Positions 1-5,559 of a stretch of DNA of 7,541 nt are shown here, piece by piece. The translations under genes were made by a program, and so were the position numbers. The stretch comes from Planctomycetota bacterium (lineage in GTDB: Bacteria > Planctomycetota > Phycisphaerae > Sedimentisphaerales > Anaerohalosphaeraceae). The DNA lies in NCBI GenBank assembly GCA_012519365.1, contig JAAYQH010000154.1:1-7541 (forward strand), written 5' to 3'. The notes beneath the pieces were generated by a model. It was not told where the DNA came from. It saw only the letters and a program-made list of their open reading frames with translations, and ran no database searches. The first letter of the stretch is position 1. Each line of letters opens with the position of its first letter.

Positions 1-60
1 AAGCGGCTGCTCAAAGAAGCGGACCGTCGCCGTGAGGCACGAAAGGTCAAAACTGACTAA
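1..60 (+). CDS. C-terminal end of an unidentified protein (5' truncated)
   Basis: An open frame enters from the left edge and ends at TAA 58-60, giving 19 residues (KRLLKEADRRREARKVKTD). The tail is very basic and rich in Arg and Lys with a predicted helical character, which is common at the end of RNA-binding or GTPase proteins but not diagnostic. I do not recognise the family. It is accepted as the probable end of a real gene because its codon use and GC content look like the coding DNA downstream, whereas the sequence after the stop has no good frame. A 6-bp inverted repeat (CTGACT 53-58 with AGTCAG 79-84) spans the stop but has no T-run after it, so it is not a convincing terminator. Confidence 0.4.
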   Translation, partial: KRLLKEADRRREARKVKTD

Positions 61-144
61 TCGACTCACGGGTTCGAAAGTCAGAGGCGGTGCGCTCTGG
101 TCAATCAGCCGGACCTTAAAATAGACACCAACGGGAGCCCAAGG

Positions 145-166
145 TCTCACATTGCCCCCAATGAGA
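145..166. repeat. Small inverted repeat (hairpin) in the intergenic region
   Basis: TCTCA (145-149) pairs with TGAGA (162-166), and TTG (152-154) pairs with CAA (159-161) around a CCCC loop, leaving a two-base bulge. An alternative register pairs CATTG (150-154) with CAATG (159-163). A run of six T follows at 175-180, but eight bases separate it from the stem and the stem is GC-poor, so it is at best a weak terminator for the upstream gene. The flanking CCCAA and TTGGG would enclose it in a longer stem. Confidence 0.3.
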
Positions 167-293
167 TATTCCTCTTTTTTGGGTTTGCAACTTTGTGCGC
201 TAACAGGACCACCCGGCAGTGAGCACGGACTCAATGTTTGCGCTTCACCCTTGTTGTTCTCCATTAGAAGAGTTTATCCCACCTTTTATATTT

Positions 294-311
294 TTGTTCT
301 TGTTTTCACAA
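294..311. promoter_or_regulatory. Weak Rex-operator-like half site upstream of rex
   Basis: The 18-mer TTGTTC-N6-TCACAA has a perfect right arm for the known Rex operator (TTGTGA-N6-TCACAA) and four of six left-arm bases. It begins exactly 40 bp before the better site at 334, close to four helical turns, so the two could sit on the same face of the DNA. In an AT-rich stretch partial matches arise easily, so this is only a candidate. Confidence 0.35.
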
Positions 312-333
312 CAATAAAAAATATTTTTCTTTA

Positions 334-351
334 TTGAGAAAAAAATCACAA
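334..351. promoter_or_regulatory. Candidate Rex operator in the rex promoter
   Basis: The sequence TTGAGA-AAAAAA-TCACAA is an 18-bp near-palindrome. It differs from the established Rex consensus arms (TTGTGA-N6-TCACAA) at one position only. It ends seven bases before the -35 hexamer at 359, a position from which a bound repressor could block RNA polymerase. Rex binds such sites when NADH is low and leaves them when NADH rises. Because rex is the first gene of the operon, the site implies autoregulation together with control of the hydrogenase. Confidence 0.6.
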
Positions 352-358
352 ATTTCTA

Positions 359-387
359 TTGACATCACATTATATATTGAGTATTCT
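359..387 (+). promoter_or_regulatory. Sigma70-like promoter for rex-hyd operon
   Basis: A perfect -35 hexamer TTGACA (359-364) is followed after 17 bp by TATTCT (382-387), which matches four of six bases of TATAAT including the key first A and last T. The spacer and upstream DNA are AT-rich, like an UP element. Transcription would start near 393-396, leaving a leader of about 40-45 nt before rex. Confidence 0.6.
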
Positions 388-392
388 ATTAT

Positions 393-408
393 CGATAAGT
401 GAATATCG
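393..408. repeat. Short inverted repeat in the rex leader
   Basis: CGATA (393-397) and TATCG (404-408) are inverted copies separated by six bases, and the first arm also belongs to a perfect 10-bp palindrome TTATCGATAA (389-398). It lies at or just after the predicted transcription start. It could be a second protein-binding site or a weak leader hairpin, but nothing shows which. Confidence 0.3.
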
Positions 409-438
409 GAACAAATTAATAAGCAGGAGTACTCAGTG

Positions 439-1092
439 ATGCAGCAATCAACACAAGACAGCGTGTCTTACATGACAATTCGGCGTCTGCCGCAGTATAT
501 GCCGCTGTTAAAAGAGGCCTTGGCCGCAGGTGAAGAGAGCATCAGCAGTACCAAAATTGCGGAGGTGTTTGGTCTTGATCCTGTACTGGTTCGCAAAGAT
601 TTGGCCGGCATCGGAATTACCGGACAAGCCCGAGTGGGATTCCCGATTCGAGAGCTAATTCGCGGCATCGAGCATTTTCTCGGGTGGGATAAAGTCAGCG
701 AGGCATTTGTCGTGGGGGCGGGGAATCTGGGTCGTGCCTTGGCTGGATATGCGGGCTTCGAACAGCACGGCCTCAAGATTGTCGCTCTCTTTGACACAGA
801 CCCCGACAAAATCGGAAAGACCATTGCCGGAAAACCGGTTTTGAATCTGTCCCAATTCGGCTCTCTGGTCAAGCGAATGCATGTGCCCATTGCGATCCTG
901 ACGGTGCCGGCCCAAGCCGCTCAAACCGCGGCAAATGAAGCTGTCCAGGCAGGTATCAGGGCCATTTGGAATTTTACGCCCACCAAACTGACCGTTCCTG
1001 ACAGCGTCATTGTCGAGCGGGTTGATCTGGCAGCCAGCCTCGCTGTTTTGTCAAGTCGGCTGGTCAGCTCGGCGTCGGTTACCAAACCCTAA
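439..1092 (+). CDS. rex: Redox-sensing transcriptional repressor Rex
   Basis: Rex is a cytoplasmic homodimeric repressor that reads the NADH/NAD+ ratio. It binds DNA when NAD+ dominates and is released by NADH. From ATG 439 the protein is 217 residues, the usual family length. The N-terminal third is a winged-helix domain with the Rex-typical VRKDLAGIG stretch (about residues 51-59). A Rossmann domain follows with the dinucleotide loop GAGNLG (about 93-98) and an acidic end of the second strand (ALFDTD, about 116-121). WNFTP (about 177-181) and the C-terminal helix with VDLAASLAVLSSRL also match the family. GCAGGAG (423-429) serves either GTG 436 or ATG 439, and ATG is preferred. It precedes hydC by 33 bp, and a Rex-box-like site lies in its own promoter, so autoregulation and control of the hydrogenase genes are likely. 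Confidence 0.95.
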   Translation: MQQSTQDSVSYMTIRRLPQYMPLLKEALAAGEESISSTKIAEVFGLDPVLVRKDLAGIGITGQARVGFPIRELIRGIEHFLGWDKVSEAFVVGAGNLGRALAGYAGFEQHGLKIVALFDTDPDKIGKTIAGKPVLNLSQFGSLVKRMHVPIAILTVPAQAAQTAANEAVQAGIRAIWNFTPTKLTVPDSVIVERVDLAASLAVLSSRLVSSASVTKP

Positions 1093-1125
1093 ACCATACC
1101 CATTTGAATTGCAGCGAGGAAAATT

Positions 1126-1626
1126 ATGTGCCCGGAATGCAAAGAAGCAGCAACACGAAAATTTGAAAAGGTTTGTCAGATTCTTGACAAATATCAGCGG
1201 GATTCAAGCAAGCTGATTCCCATCCTTCAGGACGTGCAGAAAGTGTATCGCTATCTGCCGGAAGAAGTGCTTGTCTACATCGCCACAGGGCTGGATTTGT
1301 CGCCAGCCAAGGTCTACGGCGTGGCGAGTTTCTACGCCAATTTCTCCCTTGAGCCAAAAGGCAAGTATGTCGTTCACGTCTGCGATGGAACAGCCTGCCA
1401 CGTCAAAGGATCCGAACACATCAAAGAGGCCCTTTGCAAAAAGCTCAATCTCAACAACGGGAAAAAAACGACTGATGATATGCTTTTTACGGTGGAGGCC
1501 GTTTCTTGTCTGGGCGCGTGCGGATTGGCGCCGGTTATCACAATCAATGAAAAAGTCTATGGACAGGTCACGCCCGAGATGGCGGAAAAACTCATCGAGA
1601 ACATCTGGGCCGAGGAGAATAATTGA
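1126..1626 (+). CDS. hydC: [FeFe]-hydrogenase gamma subunit HydC, NuoE-like [2Fe-2S] protein
   Basis: This is the small thioredoxin-fold [2Fe-2S] subunit of the trimeric hydrogenase, related to NuoE of complex I. It is 166 residues, normal for the family. An N-terminal helical part (about 10-70, with the ATGLDLSPAKVYGVASFY region) is followed by the [2Fe-2S] domain, whose ligands are C86 and C91 (CDGTAC) and C128 and C132 (CLGACG). It should dock next to the FMN of HydB; the role of its cluster is still debated in the family. A GAGGA ribosome site (1116-1120) precedes ATG 1126. Its TGA overlaps the hydB start by one base (TGATG), indicating translational coupling. The alternative, a true complex I NuoE, is unlikely because no membrane or quinone subunits follow and hydA lies in the same cluster. 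HndA is an equivalent name. Confidence 0.92.
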   Translation: MCPECKEAATRKFEKVCQILDKYQRDSSKLIPILQDVQKVYRYLPEEVLVYIATGLDLSPAKVYGVASFYANFSLEPKGKYVVHVCDGTACHVKGSEHIKEALCKKLNLNNGKKTTDDMLFTVEAVSCLGACGLAPVITINEKVYGQVTPEMAEKLIENIWAEENN

Positions 1627-3521
1627 TGCTGACGAAAACACTAAATTTAGAGTCTGTACAACATGAATTTGACGCCAAAATCGCTCGCATCAAACGGCGT
1701 GTGGTGATATGCGCGGGCACCGGCTGTGTGGCCAATGGTTCGCTGAAGGTGTACCAGGCACTGGCCGAGGCAATCGCCGAGAAACAGCTGGACGTCGTGC
1801 TGGAGCTCAATGAGGAAAAGGACGCCGATGTATACGTCTCCAAAAGCGGCTGTCAGGGGTTTTGTCAGGCCGGTCCGCTGGTCTCGATCGAGCCGGAAGG
1901 GTTTCTGCTGTGCAAGGTCCGTCCGGAAGATGTGCAGGAAGTGGTCGAGACTGCCCTGATCGGCGGCCAGCCCGTTGAGCGATTGCTCTATAAGCATCCC
2001 GTTGAAGGGCATGCCATTGCCAAGCGTAATGAGATCCCGTTCTACCAACGGCAAAATCGTTATGTCCTCGGCGATTGCGGGATTTTGAACCCCGAAGATA
2101 TTGAAGAATATATCGCCCGCGGCGGATATTCGGCAGCCCGGAAGGCATTCGTCGAAATGACGCCGGAGGCGGTGTGCGAAGAAATCCGTGTTGCCGGTCT
2201 TCGCGGACGCGGCGGCGGCGGTTTTCCGACAGGTCTGAAATGGCAACTGACTCTGGCACAGGCGGCCGAGAAGAAATACGTCATCTGCAACGGCGATGAA
2301 GGTGATCCGGGGGCATTTATGGATCGCAGCTTAATGGAAGGCAATCCGCACCGTGTGATCGAAGGGATGATGATTGCCGCGCGAGCCATCGGCGCCGATG
2401 AAGGGTATGTGTATGTGCGGGCAGAATATCCGTTGGCCGTGCAGCGTGTGCGCAAAGCGGTCGCCGACGCTGAACAAGCCGGCTTGCTGGGCGAAAATCT
2501 GTTCGGGTCAGGACTGGCTTTCACGCTGCACGTGATGGAAGGGGCCGGGGCATTTGTCTGCGGCGAAGAAACCGCGATGATCGCTTCTATTGAAGGTCAG
2601 CGCGGCATGCCCAGACCCAAGCCCCCCTTTCCCGCTCAGTCGGGACTGTGGGGTAAACCCACCGTCATCAACAACGTCGAGACACTGGCGACGGTGCCGC
2701 TGATCATCCGCGATGGCAGCAGCCGTTACCGCACGCTGGGAACCGAGGATTCGCCGGGCACCAAGACATTCGCCCTGACCGGCCACGTGGCCAATACCGG
2801 TTTGATCGAGGTCCCGTTTGGCACGACGCTGCGTGAGATTATCTTCGACATCGGCGGCGGCATCACGGACAAATACGGCAATCCGGACCCGAACGGGTTC
2901 AAAGCGGTGCAAATCGGCGGGCCGTCCGGCGGATGTTTGACAGATGAATATCTCGACCTGCCGCTGGACTTTGGGTCGGTAAAAAAAATCGGTGCCATGA
3001 TTGGTTCCGGCGGGCTGGTGGTGATGAATCAGGATACCTGCATTGTCCAGGTGGCCCGGTTCTTTATGCAGTTTACGCAAAACGAATCCTGCGGCAAGTG
3101 TGTGCCCTGTCGGGAAGGTACAAAACAAATGCTGGCCTTGCTGGATGACATAATCGAAGGGCGTGCCGATGACACTACGCTGAGGCTGCTGGAGGATTTG
3201 GCCGAGGCGGTTCAGCTGGGCTCGCTTTGCGGGCTGGGCAAGACGGCCCCGAATCCGGTTCTAAGTACCCTGCGTTACTTTCGCGATGAATGTGAGGCCC
3301 ATATCCTCCAAAAACGCTGCCCGACCGGTCAGTGCAAGGCACTGGCCAGGCCGGAAATTGTGGCCTCGCTGTGCAAAGGCTGCACGGCCTGCGTTCGCAA
3401 ATGTCCGGTCGGTGCGATCAGCGGCGAACGTCGTCAGCCGCACCATCTCAACGCCAATCTTTGTATTCGATGCGGCGCGTGTGCTCAGGTATGTAAATTC
3501 AACGCCATTGTCGGAGTCTAA
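1626..3521 (+). CDS. hydB: [FeFe]-hydrogenase beta subunit HydB, NuoF-like NADH/FMN iron-sulfur protein
   Basis: This is the flavin subunit that exchanges electrons with NAD(H) in the soluble bifurcating hydrogenase. From ATG 1626 it is 631 residues, close to Thermotoga-type HydB. The domains in order are: an N-terminal thioredoxin-like [2Fe-2S] domain (C29, C34, C76, C80); the NuoF core with the glycine-rich FMN loop GLRGRGGGGFPTG (191-203), NGDEGDPGAF (222-231) and the NADH region GAGAFVCGEETA (306-317); a [4Fe-4S] site (C489, C492, C495, C535); and a C-terminal two-[4Fe-4S] ferredoxin domain (C583, C586, C589, C593 and C613, C616, C619, C623). The linker holds C556, H559, C565 and C570, which resembles the zinc hinge reported for this family. 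TTG 1623 could also start, but GAGGAG (1612-1617) is well spaced for ATG. HndC is an equivalent name. Confidence 0.94.
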   Translation: MLTKTLNLESVQHEFDAKIARIKRRVVICAGTGCVANGSLKVYQALAEAIAEKQLDVVLELNEEKDADVYVSKSGCQGFCQAGPLVSIEPEGFLLCKVRPEDVQEVVETALIGGQPVERLLYKHPVEGHAIAKRNEIPFYQRQNRYVLGDCGILNPEDIEEYIARGGYSAARKAFVEMTPEAVCEEIRVAGLRGRGGGGFPTGLKWQLTLAQAAEKKYVICNGDEGDPGAFMDRSLMEGNPHRVIEGMMIAARAIGADEGYVYVRAEYPLAVQRVRKAVADAEQAGLLGENLFGSGLAFTLHVMEGAGAFVCGEETAMIASIEGQRGMPRPKPPFPAQSGLWGKPTVINNVETLATVPLIIRDGSSRYRTLGTEDSPGTKTFALTGHVANTGLIEVPFGTTLREIIFDIGGGITDKYGNPDPNGFKAVQIGGPSGGCLTDEYLDLPLDFGSVKKIGAMIGSGGLVVMNQDTCIVQVARFFMQFTQNESCGKCVPCREGTKQMLALLDDIIEGRADDTTLRLLEDLAEAVQLGSLCGLGKTAPNPVLSTLRYFRDECEAHILQKRCPTGQCKALARPEIVASLCKGCTACVRKCPVGAISGERRQPHHLNANLCIRCGACAQVCKFNAIVGV

Positions 3522-5530
3522 TGATGACAGAGCAAAATACCCTTACCCTGAATGGTCGCCCGGTGGCGATCAATGGTGAAAAGAATCTGCTGGAGGTTAT
3601 TCGCAAGGCGAATATCGACCTGCCAACCTTCTGCTATCATTCGGAATTGAGCATCTACGGGGCCTGTCGATTGTGTATTGTCGAGATTGAAGGCATGGGC
3701 ATCCAGACCTCGTGCAGTATCGCGCCAGCCGCCGGCATGAAGGTGCGCACGCACACCGACCGGCTTCGCAAGATGCGCAGGATCTATCTGGAACTGCTGT
3801 TGGCCAATCACCACCAGAAATGCACCACTTGTGTCAAGAACAGTATGTGCAAACTGCAAGATCTGGCAGCACGGCTGGGTGTGGATCAGGTGCGCTTCAA
3901 AATGGGCGAAAATACAAAACCCATTGACAACACCAACCCGTCGCTGGTTCGCGACCCAAACAAGTGTATTCTGTGCGGCGACTGCGTACGTGCCTGCAGC
4001 GAGATTCAGGGCATCGGAGCGATCGACTTTGTCAATCGCGGCGCCGGCACCACCGTTGTTCCTGCTTTCGGCAAGCCGCTGAATCAGGTCGATTGTGTGT
4101 ATTGCGGCTTGTGTGCCAGCGTGTGTCCCACCGGCGCGATTACGCCTAAACCCCAGATCGAGACGGTCTGGCAGGCCATTGGCGATTCACAAAAGACAGT
4201 CGTCGCCCAGATCGCCCCGGCAGTTCGGGTGGCGCTGGGAGAGATGTTCGGACTGGAGTCCGGCCAGGTCAGCACCGGCAAGATCGTCGCAGCCCTGAAG
4301 ATGCTCGGCTTTGACAAAGTGTACGACACCAGTTACGCGGCGGATTTGACCGTGCTGGAAGAGACCACCGAGTTTTTGACGCGCAAGCAGCAAGGCAAAA
4401 AACTGCCGCAGTTTACCTCGTGCTGTCCGGCGTGGGTCAAATTCGCCGAGCAGTACCTGCCGGATTATTTGCCGAATCTGTCCAGTTGCCGCTCTCCCCA
4501 GCAAATGTTCGGGGCGTTGGCCAAACGCACACTGCCTGAGCACTTGAAGATTGAGGCTGAGAATTTATTCGTGGTCTCGATTATGCCGTGCACCGCCAAG
4601 AAGTTCGAGGCGGCCCGTCCGGAATTCAGGACCGGCCCCCATCCCGATGTTGATGCGGTGTTGACTACTCAGGAACTGGGACAGATGATTCGTCAGGCCG
4701 GAATTCGCTTTAATGACTTGACGCCCGAATCGCTCGATATGCCGATGGGCTTTAAGACCGGCGCCGGCGTTATCTTCGGTACTACCGGCGGCGTCACTGA
4801 GGCGGTGCTGCGCTATGCCGCGGAGGTGCTGACCCATGTCAAGAATGAAACCGCCGAGTTTGTCGAAGTCCGCGGGATGGAAGGCGTCCGCGAAAAAACA
4901 ATCACCCTCGGCCAGGTCACATTGAAAATCGCCATCGTTCACGGTCTGAAAAATGCCCGTGACTTGGTGGAGGCGCTGCGCAGCGGCCGGGCGAACTATG
5001 ATTTTGTCGAGGTGATGGCTTGTCCGGCAGGCTGTATTTCCGGTGCCGGCCAACCGGTCATGTACGACCCGAGGGGGCGGGCGTTGCGAGCTGAAGGATT
5101 GTACAATGCCGACAGAACCCTGCAACTGCATGCTCCGCAGGATAACCCGTATCTGCAGCGGTGTTACCAGGAAACCCTCGGGTCAATCGGCAGCAAACTC
5201 GCCCACGAGCTGCTGCACACACACTATCAACACCGCAAACGATTTGACGATGCCGGGTTTAGCGTAACGGACAACGGCACTGACGAAAAACTGCCGGTCA
5301 GTGTGTGCGTCGGTACGAGTTGTTATGTCCGCGGCTCTCAGAAATTGCTGGAACAGATCCTGAGCTTTGTAAAGGAAAACGGCCTGGACGACAGCGTGGA
5401 TGTGCGGGCGACGTTCTGTTTCGAGCAGTGCGATCGCGGCCCGACCGTACGCATCGGCCGAATGGTTCTGAACAAATGCACGTTTGAGCAAGTCCGCTTT
5501 GAGTTGCAAAAGCAAACGGCACTGGTCTAA
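3521..5530 (+). CDS. hydA: [FeFe]-hydrogenase catalytic subunit HydA (group A3-like, electron-bifurcating type)
   Basis: This is the cytoplasmic H2-evolving or H2-oxidising subunit, 669 residues. The N-terminal [2Fe-2S] domain has C38, C49, C52 and C65. A His-ligated [4Fe-4S] follows (H97, C101, C104, C110), then a two-[4Fe-4S] ferredoxin (C149, C152, C155, C159; C192, C195, C198, C202). The H domain has all three signatures: FTSCCPAW, MPCTAKKFE and EVMACPAGCISGAGQP, with ligands C302, C357, C501 and C505. Aligned by eye with Clostridium pasteurianum CpI, the proton path is intact (C301, E281, E284, R288, S321). A C-terminal thioredoxin-like [2Fe-2S] domain (C596, C601, C633, C637) is typical of trimeric HydABC enzymes. 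ATG 3521 overlaps the hydB stop; ATG 3524 is an equally possible start. Odd point: GAGQP where many homologues have GGGQP. HndD is an equivalent name. Confidence 0.95.
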   Translation: MMTEQNTLTLNGRPVAINGEKNLLEVIRKANIDLPTFCYHSELSIYGACRLCIVEIEGMGIQTSCSIAPAAGMKVRTHTDRLRKMRRIYLELLLANHHQKCTTCVKNSMCKLQDLAARLGVDQVRFKMGENTKPIDNTNPSLVRDPNKCILCGDCVRACSEIQGIGAIDFVNRGAGTTVVPAFGKPLNQVDCVYCGLCASVCPTGAITPKPQIETVWQAIGDSQKTVVAQIAPAVRVALGEMFGLESGQVSTGKIVAALKMLGFDKVYDTSYAADLTVLEETTEFLTRKQQGKKLPQFTSCCPAWVKFAEQYLPDYLPNLSSCRSPQQMFGALAKRTLPEHLKIEAENLFVVSIMPCTAKKFEAARPEFRTGPHPDVDAVLTTQELGQMIRQAGIRFNDLTPESLDMPMGFKTGAGVIFGTTGGVTEAVLRYAAEVLTHVKNETAEFVEVRGMEGVREKTITLGQVTLKIAIVHGLKNARDLVEALRSGRANYDFVEVMACPAGCISGAGQPVMYDPRGRALRAEGLYNADRTLQLHAPQDNPYLQRCYQETLGSIGSKLAHELLHTHYQHRKRFDDAGFSVTDNGTDEKLPVSVCVGTSCYVRGSQKLLEQILSFVKENGLDDSVDVRATFCFEQCDRGPTVRIGRMVLNKCTFEQVRFELQKQTALV

Positions 5531-5547
5531 CTTGCAGCCATCCTCGT

Positions 5548-5554
5548 GGGGTGA
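5548..5554 (+). promoter_or_regulatory. Ribosome binding site that favours the ATG start of hydS
   Basis: GGGGTGA at 5548-5554 matches the 3' part of the full Shine-Dalgarno sequence and lies five bases before ATG 5560. The in-frame GTG at 5551 lies inside this site and has no purine-rich motif of its own upstream, so ATG 5560 is the better start. Confidence 0.5.
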
Positions 5555-5559
5555 ACACG

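Larger units (their letters stand above)
61..435. other. Intergenic region upstream of rex: AT-rich control region plus possible RNA structure
   Basis: This 375-bp stretch has no convincing gene. Its left part (61-250) has mixed composition and several nested inverted repeats: GGTG/CACC near 89-92 and 246-249, GCCGG/CCGGC at 108-112 and 213-217, CCCAA/TTGGG at 138-142 and 179-183, and a hairpin at 145-166. These could fold as a rod-like RNA, but each stem is short. The right part (about 280-425) is strongly AT-rich and holds the rex promoter, two Rex-operator-like sites and a short inverted repeat in the leader. A 61-codon frame at 152-337 looks spurious. No tRNA, rRNA or insertion sequence was recognised. 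Confidence 0.6.

Noticed and set aside
68..84. GGTTCGA at 71-77 resembles a tRNA T-loop
   Set aside because: No matching five-base T-stem, acceptor stem or anticodon arm can be formed around it on either strand.
145..180. Hairpin plus T-run as a rho-independent terminator for the upstream gene
   Set aside because: The stem is short, GC-poor and bulged, and the T-run begins eight bases after it. Recorded only as a repeat.
152..337. 61-codon + strand open frame in the intergenic region
   Set aside because: It runs across the AT-rich region and the upstream Rex-like site, has no ribosome site, its product resembles no family, and composition differs from the neighbouring genes.
2508..3128. Long minus-strand open frame opposite hydB (and similar ones such as 4565-5131 opposite hydA)
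   Set aside because: They are mirror frames of strongly conserved, motif-rich genes, with no ribosome sites or recognisable domains.
1126..3521. hydC and hydB as NuoE and NuoF of respiratory complex I
   Set aside because: HydB carries extra N-terminal [2Fe-2S] and C-terminal ferredoxin domains, no membrane subunits follow, and hydA overlaps hydB.
5551..5559. GTG 5551 as the hydS start
   Set aside because: It lies inside the likely ribosome site for ATG 5560 and has no purine-rich site of its own. It remains possible but less likely.
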